Shown here: one piece after another, positions 53,300 to 62,428 of the stretch
Numbering within the stretch: the first letter of the stretch is position 1
Layout of the letters: each line of letters opens with the position of its first letter
DNA from: Methylacidiphilum kamchatkense Kam1
Lineage (GTDB): Bacteria > Verrucomicrobiota > Verrucomicrobiia > Methylacidiphilales > Methylacidiphilaceae
Assembly (NCBI RefSeq): GCF_007475525.1
Contig: NZ_CP037899.1
Location: 682,001-746,000 of the forward strand
Reading direction: 5' to 3'
Length of the DNA: 64,000 nt
Translations under genes and position numbers: made by a program
Notes under the pieces: generated by a model
What the model was told of the DNA's origin: nothing
Seen by the model: the letters and a program-made list of their open reading frames with translations, nothing else
Database searches by the model: none

Positions 53300-55378
53300 A
53301 TGATACAGCAAAGCTTTTGGGAAAAGATTGCGCTGAGGCGAAGGATTCTACTACTATTTCTGGTAATCGTTCCCACCATAATAGCCAGCGAGTTCATGGC
53401 GGAAATTCTTCCATACAAGGGGTCCAATCCCCTGGAAATAGCCATCATTATTCTTTTTGGAATTCTTTTTGGTTGGATATCGATCGGTTTATGGACGGCG
53501 ATTGCAGGGTTTCTGCTGCTTGTTGGAAATAAAGAAAAGTTGAAAGCAATGCGGGATGAATCCAAATCTATTATGGCCGAAACCAAAGTGGCTGTCTTAA
53601 TGCCCATTTATTGTGAAAAAGTTGAAAGGATTTGTGCCGGGATCGAGGCCATTTATAGGTCCATAGAAGAAAATGGGAAACTTTCTTTTTTTGATTTTTT
53701 TATCCTTAGCGATTCGGATAGTCCAGACAACCAGATAGAAGAGGAGATTGGCTGGGCGAATCTTTGCAGAAAAGTCAACGGCATAGGCAAAATTCTTTAT
53801 AGGATAAGAAGAGTACGGTTAAAAAAGAAAAGTGGGAATATCGCTGAATTTTGTAGGCGCTGGGCTGCTTATTACAAATACTTAATTGTTCTAGATGCGG
53901 ACAGTCTTATGGGAGGGCAAACAATGATAAGGCTTGTGGAAATCATGGAATCCAATCCATCTGTTGGATTGGTTCAAACAGTTCCTAAAGCGCTTGGTGC
54001 CAGTTCTCTTTTTTCTCGGATAGAACAGTTTTCAAGCCATCTTTTGGGTTCCATGTTTGCTGCTGGCATTCATTATTGGCAGCTTGGAGATGGCCAATAT
54101 TGGGGACATAATGCAATTATCCGGACCGAGCCCTTCATAAAATATTGTGGCTTGCCAAAACTATCGGATAGGCTGCCATTTGGCGGAGAAATCCTTAGCC
54201 ATGATTTCGTCGAATCGGCCCTTTTGAGAAAATCAGGCTATTCGGTTTGGTTAGCTTACGAGCTTGAGGATAGCTATGAAGAACTGCCTCCAACCCTTCT
54301 TGATGAATTGAAAAGAGACAGGAGGTGGTGTCAAGGAAATCTTCAACATCTTCGACTCATCTTTTCTAAAGGTTTGTTTATCTTTAATCGATTTCTTTTC
54401 CTTAACGGTGTGATGGCCTATGGTTCAGCGGTACTTTGGGGAGGGTTTCTAGTGCTTACTACTCTGGAAAGTCTGCTTCATATTTTTATCGTTCCAAACT
54501 ACTTTCCTCAAGGGTTAAGTCTTTTCCCTAGCTGGCCTGTTTTTCATGCTGATTGGGCAGCATTGCTTTTTCTGTTTACTCTTTTGGTATTATTAATGCC
54601 GAAGCTCTTAGGGGTGCTTCTTGTGATTTGGGCTAGGGAATTGGGAAAATATGGAGGGCTGAAAAATCTTCTAGAAAGTGTATTCCTAGAAATTCTGTTT
54701 TCGACCTTGATTGCTCCTATCAAAGCACTATTCCATGGACTTTTTATTTTATCTGCTTTCTTGGGGAAGAGGGTCAGCTGGGGCAAACAGATACGGGAAG
54801 GAGCTGAATTTTCTTGGAAAGACGGATTTTATCATTTTTTTCCTGTGACTATTATTGGCATGGCTCTTGGGATTGGTAGCTACCTATTAAATCCTTCGAG
54901 TTTCTGGTGGCTTTTACCTGTTATTTTTTCTTTTTTGCTTTCCATTCCTCTAGCTGTGCTTTCCAGTAGGATCTCTTTAGGAATAAAGGCAAAAGAAAAA
55001 GGAATCTTTACGGTTCCTGTCGAGTCAGATCCAACTCCTGTCATCGTTGCGCTAAAAAAAGCGCTAAACGAAAAGGCTTCTTATGTTAGAAGAGGACTCT
55101 CAATTTATGGCTTTAGATCTGCAGTCGTGGATCCGTTGATCCATGCACTCCATCTCGCCTGCATTGGCTTGTCAAAATGCAAAAAGGAGTCTAGGGAGAT
55201 TAAAGAATGGAAACACCAATTAATTGAACGTTCTCTTCAAAATGGCCCTGAGTCTTTATCCTCTTTCGAAAAAAAAGCGCTCTTAAGGGATCCCTATAGC
55301 TTGAGCCTTCTTCATAAGAAAATATGGACTGCCGATCCACCCATCTGGAAGCTCTGGGTGGGAGATGCCGAAAGGTAA
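53300..55378 (+). CDS. opgH: Glucan biosynthesis glucosyltransferase OpgH/MdoH
   Basis: 692 residues, a membrane GT2 enzyme. N-terminal helices, then the catalytic domain: 'KVAVLMPIYCEKVERICAGI', 'FFILSDSDSPDNQIEEEI', 'KYLIVLDADSLMGGQTMIRL', 'LSHDFVESALLRKSGYSVWL' and 'KRDRRWCQGNLQHLRLIF' (QxxRW-type). C-terminal helices ('FILSAFLGKR' and 'GMALGIGSYLL') form the export channel. It polymerises glucose to the periplasmic glucan backbone. E. coli OpgH is longer (~850), with extra N-terminal residues absent here. Confidence 0.93.
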   Translation: MIQQSFWEKIALRRRILLLFLVIVPTIIASEFMAEILPYKGSNPLEIAIIILFGILFGWISIGLWTAIAGFLLLVGNKEKLKAMRDESKSIMAETKVAVLMPIYCEKVERICAGIEAIYRSIEENGKLSFFDFFILSDSDSPDNQIEEEIGWANLCRKVNGIGKILYRIRRVRLKKKSGNIAEFCRRWAAYYKYLIVLDADSLMGGQTMIRLVEIMESNPSVGLVQTVPKALGASSLFSRIEQFSSHLLGSMFAAGIHYWQLGDGQYWGHNAIIRTEPFIKYCGLPKLSDRLPFGGEILSHDFVESALLRKSGYSVWLAYELEDSYEELPPTLLDELKRDRRWCQGNLQHLRLIFSKGLFIFNRFLFLNGVMAYGSAVLWGGFLVLTTLESLLHIFIVPNYFPQGLSLFPSWPVFHADWAALLFLFTLLVLLMPKLLGVLLVIWARELGKYGGLKNLLESVFLEILFSTLIAPIKALFHGLFILSAFLGKRVSWGKQIREGAEFSWKDGFYHFFPVTIIGMALGIGSYLLNPSSFWWLLPVIFSFLLSIPLAVLSSRISLGIKAKEKGIFTVPVESDPTPVIVALKKALNEKASYVRRGLSIYGFRSAVVDPLIHALHLACIGLSKCKKESREIKEWKHQLIERSLQNGPESLSSFEKKALLRDPYSLSLLHKKIWTADPPIWKLWVGDAER

Positions 55379-55416
55379 GATGAAAAACAAAACGAACCGT
55401 GTTAGAATACTTCTTA

Positions 55417-55896
55417 ATGGCTATTACTATTATTGGTTGTGGTCAATTGCTTAGAAAAGATGATGGGCTTGGACCTGAGTTGATCCGCAGGCTTGCTTCA
55501 TTGCATCCACCCCTGCCTGTAAAACTCATTGATTATGGAACATCGGGGTTTTCTCTTTTAGATGATCTGGAGGAATATGATTCATTGATTGTGATCGATG
55601 GAATAAAGAGTGGATCTATCCCTGGAACAATTTTTATGGTTGACGGCGAGCAGTTTGAAAAATTGCTAGAAACAGATTCCTATGCCGATCTTCATTCTTT
55701 CCGCTGGGATGATGCCTTGAAATGGGGTAAATGGCTTTATAAGGAAAGGTTTCCTAAAAACATCAAAATCTATTTAGTCGAGGTTAAAGAGGTGGGCTAT
55801 GGGATTGGTCTTTCAGAACCAGTAAAAGAAGCAATTGAGAGACTTGTAGAAATGTTCAAAAAAGAGTTTAGTTCAAAAGAACCCGAGCTTACCTAA
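55417..55896 (+). CDS. Hydrogenase maturation protease (HyaD/HupD type)
   Basis: 159 residues from ATG 55417 (GTG 55399 also possible). '[20 protein letters not shown]' carries the nickel-ligand Glu/Asp region typical of the family, '[20 protein letters not shown]', '[20 protein letters not shown]' and '[15 protein letters not shown]'. These proteases trim the C-terminus of the [NiFe]-hydrogenase large subunit after Ni insertion. Directly upstream of hypA. The hydrogenase itself is not in the window. Confidence 0.85.
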   Translation: MAITIIGCGQLLRKDDGLGPELIRRLASLHPPLPVKLIDYGTSGFSLLDDLEEYDSLIVIDGIKSGSIPGTIFMVDGEQFEKLLETDSYADLHSFRWDDALKWGKWLYKERFPKNIKIYLVEVKEVGYGIGLSEPVKEAIERLVEMFKKEFSSKEPELT

Positions 55897-55900
55897 AGCT

Positions 55901-56242
55901 ATGCATGAACTCTCCCTGTGCGAATCATTGGTTTCTTTGCTTGAGGAAAAGTCTCTAGAATTAGGATTTCAAAAGGTCAAAAAAATTGTCTTAAAGACAG
56001 GTCCCTTAGCCCTTGTTGAACCAGAGGCAATGAAGTTTTCCTTTTCGATTGCTTCTAAAGGAACAATTGCCGAAGGAGCTGAACTTCATATTGAAGAAAT
56101 TCTTGTCAAAGCCTACTGCTTAAGTTGTCAAAAGGAAGGATTTGTAGGAAAAATTGGCGAGAGCTGTCCTGACTGTGAGGGAGTCATGATTTTATCCGAA
56201 GAGGGCAAAGAATTAACAGTAGATAGTATAGAGGTCGAGTAA
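55901..56242 (+). CDS. hypA: Hydrogenase nickel-insertion protein HypA
   Basis: 113 residues, normal length. N-terminal '[20 protein letters not shown]' gives the Ni-binding His2. The zinc finger is '[15 protein letters not shown]' (two CxxC). '[20 protein letters not shown]' is the family core. HypA works with HypB to deliver nickel to the large subunit, fitting the protease upstream, separated by four bases. The C-terminus '[12 protein letters not shown]' is typical. Confidence 0.94.
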   Translation: MHELSLCESLVSLLEEKSLELGFQKVKKIVLKTGPLALVEPEAMKFSFSIASKGTIAEGAELHIEEILVKAYCLSCQKEGFVGKIGESCPDCEGVMILSEEGKELTVDSIEVE

Positions 56243-56244
56243 AG

Positions 56245-56937
56245 GTGGATGGGTGGCCTACAACCATAGAAGAGTTGATTTCAGAACAGAAACGAATAGC
56301 CAGGCTTTCTGTTTCAAATTGGGAAAAACCTTCTAAACCATTTGTCTGTGCTGCAGTCTTTATCTGTTATTTACGACAAACAAGTGGACCCGGTAAAAAA
56401 TCCGATCAAGGGTGGGGGGCTGCCATTGCTCTTTTCCCAGATGGACAAGTAAAGACTTTTACTATTTCTGAAAGAGCTTCTTTCGATTATATTCCAGGGT
56501 TGCTTGCTTTAAGAGATGGACCGTTATTAGAAAAAGCTGTCGTTGGACTTAATCTTCGCCCTGAGCTTCTTTTTGTGAATGCAACTTCAAGGGATCATCC
56601 TCACAGAGCGGGTTTGGCTCTGCATTTGGGTTATAAGCTGGATATTCCAACGGTGGGGATCACAAGAAAACCTTTAATAGCCACAGGCGCTCTTCCTGGA
56701 AAGAACAGAGGAGATAGATCTGAACTTCGAATCGAGAACGAAACTGTTGCCTTTTGGCTTAGAACTCAAGAGAACAAAGCCCCGCTTGTTGTGCATCCAG
56801 GCTACCGACTTGATTGGGAGACAGCGATAGAAATTGTGCTTTGCTATACCAGAAAATATAGGACGCCAGAACCATTAAGACTTGCTAGACAAGCTGCTAG
56901 GTTATGTCGTGCCGAATTCGTTCGTTCACCTCTGTGA
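56245..56937 (+). CDS. Endonuclease V-like protein lacking catalytic acids
   Basis: 230 residues; GTG start at 56245, two bases after the hypA stop. The pattern of EndoV is clear: 'SFDYIPGLLALRDGPLLEKA', 'ELLFVNATSRDHPHRAGLAL', 'LDIPTVGITRKPLIATG' and 'VHPGYRLDWETAIEIVL'. But the residues that should be D43 (ADV-type motif), E89 (FRE) and D110 (VDGHG) read Phe, Asp and Asn. So two of three metal-binding acids are gone and it probably does not cut deoxyinosine DNA in the usual way. Its location behind hypA is unexplained. Confidence 0.83.
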   Translation: MDGWPTTIEELISEQKRIARLSVSNWEKPSKPFVCAAVFICYLRQTSGPGKKSDQGWGAAIALFPDGQVKTFTISERASFDYIPGLLALRDGPLLEKAVVGLNLRPELLFVNATSRDHPHRAGLALHLGYKLDIPTVGITRKPLIATGALPGKNRGDRSELRIENETVAFWLRTQENKAPLVVHPGYRLDWETAIEIVLCYTRKYRTPEPLRLARQAARLCRAEFVRSPL

Positions 56938-57020
56938 TCATGGATTCTTGTATTTTGTTCAGAAGAACAGGTTGTTTCTGATAGAAAAAAAGTTACAATT
57001 ATTAGAAAAGGAGCGAACCT

Positions 57021-57323
57021 ATGCCCACTTTTATTATCCTTAGCCGTTTAACTCCAGAGAGTATGAAAGAGCCATCAGAAATCAAAAATTTATCAAAGGT
57101 AGTTTCCAGTAAGATCAAAGAGGAATGCCCGGGGATAAAATGGAAAGAAAGCTATGCGACGCTAGGAGAATATGACATTGTGGACATTGTTGAGGCAAAA
57201 GATGTAGCTGAGGTAGAAAAAGCAGCAATGATACTCCGGGGATATGGAAAAGAAATCACCGAAACGATGTCAGCTGTCCCCTGGGATGAGTTTGTTTCCT
57301 CTATGGCTATTCATAAGAAATGA
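57021..57323 (+). CDS. GYD-domain protein
   Basis: 100 residues, near-perfect AAAGGAG eight bases before ATG 57021. The pattern 'TFIILSRLTPESMKEP', 'YATLGEYDIVDIVEAKDVAE' (the GxYD motif) and 'ETMSAVPWDEF' marks the GYD domain, a small ferredoxin-like fold of unknown job. Single gene, convergent with the ligase. Confidence 0.85.
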   Translation: MPTFIILSRLTPESMKEPSEIKNLSKVVSSKIKEECPGIKWKESYATLGEYDIVDIVEAKDVAEVEKAAMILRGYGKEITETMSAVPWDEFVSSMAIHKK

Positions 57324-57349
57324 TTGATTAAAAGAAGAGGGCTTTTGTT

Positions 57350-58312
57350 TTATTCGCGAGTGACTTCTAAAGGACTTTTGTCTGTACGGATTCCTACAAA
57401 AATGGGCTGGCGGATTTTACCAAGTGCCGTCCATTCCCTAAATGCAACTTCGCAAAGAATCATTGGTTTTGTCCAGTGGATAGAAAGAGATCTAGGAAAT
57501 TGAATGGGTGGTGTCTGACTGAATGGGGAAGAAGAAATTTCAAGCTTTTTTAGGAGCGTATAAAGCTCCAGAGCTGTTTGTTCTGAAAACCCACTGCCTA
57601 CCCTACCGGCATAGCAGAGAACATTATTTTGATAATAACCTAAAAGAAGAGAGCCAAAAGGCTTTAGCGAGCCTTTTGGCTCTGTCCAACCTATAATGAC
57701 AAACTCCTGTCGCTTTAAAAACTTGAATTTCAACCACGCTGAAGATCTTTTCCCCGATGTGTAGACAGAGTCAGCACGTTTTGCAACGACTCCTTCAAAA
57801 CCTAACTCTTTAATTTTTGCGGCGACCTTCTTTGGTTCTTCAGAAAAATAGGGAATCAAGCGGACAGGGGAGGGAAGATGAGAAAAGAAGTGGTAAAGAA
57901 GATCTTTTCTGGTGCTAAGAGGCAATCTGCGCAGGTCGCGCTTCCTTAAAGAAAGCAGATCGAAGAGATAAAAAACGGTCAAAACTTTGTCTCTAGCCCT
58001 TTGAAGAAGATTAAAAGAAGGTTTGCCCTGTTGGTCGAGAGCAGCAATTTCTCCATCTAGAACCCATGTGGATTCTTCAGAAGAACTTAAAGTTTTAAGA
58101 ATGTCGGGAAATTTTTCATTTTCTGATAACTTCCTTCGAGAAAAAAGAATAGTCTTTTGATTGTCGAATTTGACAGCAATAATCCTCATCCCATCAATTT
58201 TAGGTTCATAAATCCAGCCCGGATAAGGAAGCTGGCAATGACTGCTTTTGGCTAGCATCGGCTCTAAAAACATAGGTTCCAATTTAGGTAACTTTAAGAG
58301 ATCTAAGTTCAC
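57350..58312 (-). CDS. ATP-dependent DNA ligase, LigD-type ligase domain
   Basis: 320 residues. Adenylation motif 'WIYEPKIDGMRIIAVKF' (KxDG nucleophile Lys), 'TWVLDGEIAALDQQGKPSFN', 'LTVFYLFDLL', 'FEGVVAKRADSVYTSGKRSS' with 'AWLKFK', and an OB-fold end 'GSLLLGYYQNNVLCYAGRVG'. This is the ligase module of LigD without polymerase or phosphoesterase parts. It overlaps Ku by four bases, giving a minimal NHEJ pair for double-strand-break repair. Confidence 0.93.
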   Translation of the reverse strand: MNLDLLKLPKLEPMFLEPMLAKSSHCQLPYPGWIYEPKIDGMRIIAVKFDNQKTILFSRRKLSENEKFPDILKTLSSSEESTWVLDGEIAALDQQGKPSFNLLQRARDKVLTVFYLFDLLSLRKRDLRRLPLSTRKDLLYHFFSHLPSPVRLIPYFSEEPKKVAAKIKELGFEGVVAKRADSVYTSGKRSSAWLKFKFLKRQEFVIIGWTEPKGSLKPFGSLLLGYYQNNVLCYAGRVGSGFSEQTALELYTLLKKLEISSSPFSQTPPIQFPRSLSIHWTKPMILCEVAFREWTALGKIRQPIFVGIRTDKSPLEVTRE

Positions 58313-59154
58313 TCTTTTCCCTTTTTTCCTTTTTTATTCTCCTGCTTTAACCCAGAGCCTGTAGAAATCCTTGATCGACCATTCCCCATTCTCAAACTTT
58401 CTTCAAGCAGAGAAACAAGATCCTTTTGTTCTTTTCCTATAGTTTGAGGCTTTCTTTCCTTGGATACTTCTGTATATCCTTTTTTGATTTTCTCTTTAAT
58501 GAGTTTTTCAATAGCTTTCGAATATTCGTCTTGATACCTGCTTGGATCCCAAGGTACAGACATTTTTTCGATCAATTCTATTGCCATTTTCTTTTCACGT
58601 TCATCCAATTCGACTTTTGGTGGAGAGCCTAGTTCTTTGGGATCAACAATTTCTCTTTGAAAATACATCAGTTCAAGAGTCAGGAAGGAATTTTTTGGTT
58701 TCAATGCGGCCAAATGCTCCTTGTTGTGTAATATAATCTTGGCGATGGCAGTTTTCCCAGTCTTGATTAAACCATAATGGAATAATTGGTAGGCTTTTTC
58801 TCCACCTTTATCTGGAAACAAATAATAGGGTTTTTCGAAGTAAATGGGATCAATTTCAGAAAGCGCAACAAAATCTAAAACTTTAACAGTATGAATGGCT
58901 TCTACATCGACTCGATCAAAGTCTTCATCTTTCAGAATCACAAATTTGCCTTTTTCATATTCATACCCACGAACTACTTGATCCCAGGGCACTTCTTTTT
59001 GATCTGTCACAGCCACCCGTTTGTTCGTTATAGGCGAAAGATCACTGCGTCGAAGGAATTTAAACCGCAATGGTTCGGTTTTTATGGCAGGATACAGCTT
59101 GACCGGAATCGTCACAAGCCCAAAACTGATGGTCCCTTTCCATAGGGCTCGCAT
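58309..59154 (-). CDS. ku: Ku protein for non-homologous end joining
   Basis: 281 residues. Begins 'MRALWKGTISFGLVTIPVKL', the Ku start signature. Core: 'RVAVTDQKEVPWDQVVRGYE', 'VILKDEDFDRVDVEAIHTVK', 'YYLFPDKGGEKAYQLFHYGL' and 'AIAKIILHNKEHLAALKPKN'. The C-terminus is Lys/Glu-rich and disordered. Binds DNA ends and recruits the ligase at 57350, with which it overlaps by four bases (ATGA). ATG 59154. Confidence 0.96.
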   Translation of the reverse strand: MRALWKGTISFGLVTIPVKLYPAIKTEPLRFKFLRRSDLSPITNKRVAVTDQKEVPWDQVVRGYEYEKGKFVILKDEDFDRVDVEAIHTVKVLDFVALSEIDPIYFEKPYYLFPDKGGEKAYQLFHYGLIKTGKTAIAKIILHNKEHLAALKPKNSFLTLELMYFQREIVDPKELGSPPKVELDEREKKMAIELIEKMSVPWDPSRYQDEYSKAIEKLIKEKIKKGYTEVSKERKPQTIGKEQKDLVSLLEESLRMGNGRSRISTGSGLKQENKKGKKGKE

Positions 59155-59267
59155 GAATTAATAATAAGTTCTATCAATAGAGGAGGCAACAACCAGTTGG
59201 AATAAAAAAGATGAAAAGGAATGCTTGCAATTCTTCAAAAGCTGAATAAGGAAGAAGAGACAAATTA

Positions 59268-59340
59268 TGCCGCGTGGTGCAATTGGTAGCACATCAGACT
59301 CTGGATCTGAGTGTTCTAGGTTCGAATCCTAGCGCGGCAG
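59268..59340 (+). tRNA. tRNA-Gln (anticodon CTG)
   Basis: Cloverleaf by eye: acceptor TGCCGCG at 59268-59274 pairs with CGCGGCA at 59333-59339, discriminator G. Anticodon stem TCAGA/TCTGA encloses loop CTCTGGA, anticodon CTG (reads CAG). T arm carries GGTTCGAATCC. A U1-A72 pair agrees with glutamine identity. The final CCA is not encoded. Confidence 0.95.
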
Positions 59341-59834
59341 CAGGATTTGAAAAAGTTTTTTTTCAAGACTTTTGCCAATTCTTTTTCCCTCCAATGTTTC
59401 CCAACCCATAGCACTAGGAGGTATAAGCCAATCAATTAGATTAGGACCAAGAAGCAGTCCGAAAGGTGGAAGTGTTACCACATTTACAGACCATCCTCTT
59501 TTACACGATGAAAATTAGGACTGGATTTTTCTTCTTTGGATGGAAGAAGAGTTTGGGGAGTGATAGAGCTAGTTGGTGCAAGAAGAAGCTTAGCCCTGTT
59601 GCTGTTCTCATTAGAGTGCAGATCTCAGCTACTCCATGAGTTGTTGAGCATCAGTTATCGAAACCATATCTTTCATTTATCCCAGATCCTTATTAATTAT
59701 AAAAGTAATAAAACCATTCAATCAATTCAGGATTGTTTTTAACCCCTTTAAACACTTCTTATTAATGAAGAATCGCTAAAAGACTTTGGAAAGCTCAAGC
59801 AGAAGAGGGAAGACTAAAGAAAATAGGATACTCT
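59341..59834. other. Intergenic after tRNA-Gln, probable gene debris
   Basis: About 490 bases with no intact gene. On the minus strand a 50-codon frame (59329-59481, GTG start) reads like a membrane protein ('VTLPPFGLLLGPNLIDWLIP') and ends inside the antisense of the tRNA, so it is more likely a remnant than a gene. A plus-strand frame at 59536-59742 is unconvincing. No RNA was recognised. Confidence 0.4.
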
Positions 59835-60782
59835 ATGTTTTTAAAACACAACCAACAAAACAAAAAAGCACTCTCTTTTCTACTGCTAAAAAAGCAGAAG
59901 AAAAAAAGGACAAAAACGTATTTAAATATAATCTTGTTGATTTCATGGAGTTTTAATTTTTTTTCTTTAAATTTATCTGCCTATGATCCTGTAGCGAATG
60001 ATTCTCTTGAACTTGCTAGGCTCTACGATAAGCTGAGTACTCCTCAATACATTCAAGGAAAAGAACTTATCAAACTTTTAAAGGTTACCCCAGGGAGTTT
60101 TGTTCTTGATTTAGGGTGTGGAACGGGAAGACTTACTGCCTATTTGAAAGAACTCGTTGGTCCTAAGGGATGGGTAATTGGAATGGATCCGTCCCCTTAT
60201 CGAATAGAGATTGCTAAACAGAGAATGAAAGAAGGACTTTCCTTTCAACTTGGCCGGAGTGAGGATCTGGGAGTATTTAAGGACAATTTTTTTGATTTTG
60301 TATATTTAAACAGTGTTTTTTATTGGATTAGAGACAAAGAAACAGCCTTAGTCGAAATTTATAGGATTTTAAAACCTGGAGGGAAATTGGGTATAACTTC
60401 TGGTTATAAATTTGAAAATTCTCCTCTACTGAAAATTGTTAATGATGCCATCATGGAAGTGATGGGTAAAGAATTTGCAAGCAAAGGAATGATGAATGAA
60501 GATTCTTTTAGTAAAGAAGACTTTAAGGAGTTGCTTCAAGAAAGTGGATTTTTTATCATCCACTTTGAGCAAAAAGAATATGCAGACTACTTTCCAAGTC
60601 CTAAGGATGTTGTTCAGTTTTTTAAAGCAAGTAGTAATGGAAATTTACTAGAAGATATCCCTCAAACAAAGCGAGCCTCCATTTTATCAAAAATCGAAAC
60701 AAGGCTGGAAAGGCTACGTTCTTCGAAAGGAATTAAAATTATTCATTGGACAATACTTGCGGTTTGTCAAAAACCCTTATAA
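59835..60782 (+). CDS. Class I SAM-dependent methyltransferase with N-terminal export or anchor signal
   Basis: 315 residues. A very basic head ('LLKKQKKKRTKTYLN') is followed by a hydrophobic stretch ('IILLISWSFNFFSLNLSA') and a likely signal-peptidase site near 'SAYDP', so the enzyme seems exported or anchored. Then a full class I fold: 'GSFVLDLGCGTGRLTAYLKE' (motif I), 'VIGMDPSPYRIEIAKQRM', 'FDFVYLNSVFYWIRDKETAL' and 'IYRILKPGGKLGITSGY'. UbiE/COQ5-like. Outside the cytoplasm there is no obvious SAM, so topology deserves checking. ATG 59835. Confidence 0.78.
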   Translation: MFLKHNQQNKKALSFLLLKKQKKKRTKTYLNIILLISWSFNFFSLNLSAYDPVANDSLELARLYDKLSTPQYIQGKELIKLLKVTPGSFVLDLGCGTGRLTAYLKELVGPKGWVIGMDPSPYRIEIAKQRMKEGLSFQLGRSEDLGVFKDNFFDFVYLNSVFYWIRDKETALVEIYRILKPGGKLGITSGYKFENSPLLKIVNDAIMEVMGKEFASKGMMNEDSFSKEDFKELLQESGFFIIHFEQKEYADYFPSPKDVVQFFKASSNGNLLEDIPQTKRASILSKIETRLERLRSSKGIKIIHWTILAVCQKPL

Positions 60783-61273
60783 GTCAAAATTGCTGAGTAT
60801 GTGGCACCTTTGACTTTCGTTTCCCTACAGATTTTAGCGTTGCAGTGGAGTCGGAAAAATCAAAAAATTGTGAGGATCTTCTAAACTACAAGATGCTCTG
60901 CTGGTAGTATTTCTCTTTAAAGATTCATCGAACTATATTTTTGACCATCTTAGCCATCCAGAAGCACATCCTATAGTTTTCTCTAATTGAGTGTTGAAAA
61001 CGAAATACAAAACGCAGTGGAAAAAATCGGATAAGCTTTTCAAAGATGTCAACTGAAAGAACGTAGTACTAATTTGAAAATTCGAAGCTTGATTTACAAT
61101 AAGTTATGAAATGGTTCCCAAACTCGGGACGTTACCATCCTCTGTAATGAATGAATTTGGGAAAGGAGCCCGTTCCATCCTTGTAAATCCAAACGGGAAC
61201 GGGCCCGCTTTTAGGGAAAGTTTTTGTGCCAATGAGCTTTTCTTTTGTAAGGAAATTCTAAAGCAACCTCTAA
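60783..61273. other. Intergenic between methyltransferase and carbonic anhydrase
   Basis: About 490 bases at a convergent junction. It shows no open frame of note. A G+C-rich hairpin at 61168-61204 lies at its right end (see separate entry); the rest has no recognisable signal. Confidence 0.35.
61168..61204. terminator. Possible bidirectional terminator hairpin
   Basis: Inverted repeat 'gcccgttcc' (61168-61176) with 'ggaacgggc' (61196-61204), loop of about 19 bases. It lies about 70 bases past the carbonic anhydrase stop and 390 past the methyltransferase stop. Only a short T run follows on the plus strand, so termination is not certain. Confidence 0.45.
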
Positions 61274-61858
61274 TTAGCTTTTAGCTTTCCCAACTTCATT
61301 AGCTTCTTTCACCTCGACAAGCTTTCCAGATTTCACATCATAGATAAATCCATAGATTGGAATAGACGATGGGACTAAAGGATGATGGCGTACCCTAAGA
61401 ACATCTTCAACAACGCTTTGCGATAGGTTTTTTATTGTTAACCAACGAATATATTTTCCTTCTGGAGAACCCTTTCCCTTGCCAACGTCCTTCCATTGTC
61501 CATTTTCAAGGACAGCCGTTTCCAAGCTTTTTTCTAAAAGATCTTCCATGATACTATCTGAAAATGTTTCCATGCCACAATCTGTATGGTGAATAATAAA
61601 CCATTCTTTGGTTCCTAATAATTTATATGAAATAACCAAAGAACGGATGGCGTCATCACTGGCTCTGCCTCCAGCATTTCTAATGACATGGGCATCTCCT
61701 TCTTTTAAGCCAGCAAACTTTGCCGGATCCAATCTTGCATCCATACAAGTAAGAATTGCAAAATGCCGCGAAGGCGGCATGGCCAATTGTGCTTTATCTC
61801 CAAAAGTTGCTACATATTGCTCATTTGCCTTTAACACTTCTTGATATATTTGACTCAT
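61274..61858 (-). CDS. Beta-class carbonic anhydrase
   Basis: 194 residues. Zinc ligands and active site: '[20 protein letters not shown]' (CxDxR), '[20 protein letters not shown]' and '[14 protein letters not shown]' (HxxC). Converts CO2 and bicarbonate; likely cytosolic, useful for carbon assimilation or pH balance. A strong GGAGAAAGG site lies a few bases before ATG 61858. Single gene with a long 3' gap. Confidence 0.92.
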   Translation of the reverse strand: MSQIYQEVLKANEQYVATFGDKAQLAMPPSRHFAILTCMDARLDPAKFAGLKEGDAHVIRNAGGRASDDAIRSLVISYKLLGTKEWFIIHHTDCGMETFSDSIMEDLLEKSLETAVLENGQWKDVGKGKGSPEGKYIRWLTIKNLSQSVVEDVLRVRHHPLVPSSIPIYGFIYDVKSGKLVEVKEANEVGKAKS

Positions 61859-61999
61859 AACCTTTCTCCTTTAACTGGTTATACATACTCTTTTCATGTA
61901 ATAACATCAATTGCACTTTTTAATTCAAAAATGAAAGCAAAATTTTTAAAAAAGTATTTCTAGCACATGCTTTTGATAAATTTTTAGGTTTGGGATTTT

Positions 62000-62428
62000 T
62001 TAATTGGCAAGATGGTGCTTTGTTCCCGTAGAACAGTCCTGTATAGCTAGAACCATTAGACTACCTCCACCTACAGGAAAAGCAAAGGCAGGCCAAAATC
62101 CGGCAACAGCAAATACCATGGGCTTATTTTTGTCGATAATAATCAGTGCATTACTGTGGTGTTGCTTAGCAGTCCTGATAAAATCTCTCAGGATGCCATT
62201 GTTACTTCGAAAGGCGTCTAGTAAGCTTCCCTTATGAATTATGATTCCTTGTGGTATATATTTTTCAGGAGACCCATACACATAGATTTTAAATTTTGTC
62301 TTGGGTTCTATGTAAAAGGCTCCCCCCTGACCTTTTATTATTTTTAATGGATAGTAATCTAACCATTTGTCGGTAGCCATCAAAAGAGATATCGGAGCTA
62401 AGAGGAAAATAAGGATTAATTTTTTCAC
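62000..62428 (-). CDS. Small exported hypothetical protein
   Basis: 142 residues. GTG start 62428, then a signal peptide 'KKLILIFLLAPISLLMATDK'. The mature part ('WLDYYPLKIIKGQGGAFYIE', 'PEKYIPQGIIIHKGSLLDAF', 'HHSNALIIIDKNKPMVFAVA') matches no family I know. A hydrophobic C-terminal section ('FWPAFAFPVGGGSLMVLAI') could be a second membrane segment. Stands alone between carbonic anhydrase and the SRPBCC gene. Confidence 0.55.
   Translation of the reverse strand: MKKLILIFLLAPISLLMATDKWLDYYPLKIIKGQGGAFYIEPKTKFKIYVYGSPEKYIPQGIIIHKGSLLDAFRSNNGILRDFIRTAKQHHSNALIIIDKNKPMVFAVAGFWPAFAFPVGGGSLMVLAIQDCSTGTKHHLAN

Noticed and set aside
59536-59742. 68-codon plus-strand frame after tRNA-Gln
   Set aside because: No ribosome site or family pattern; probably chance.
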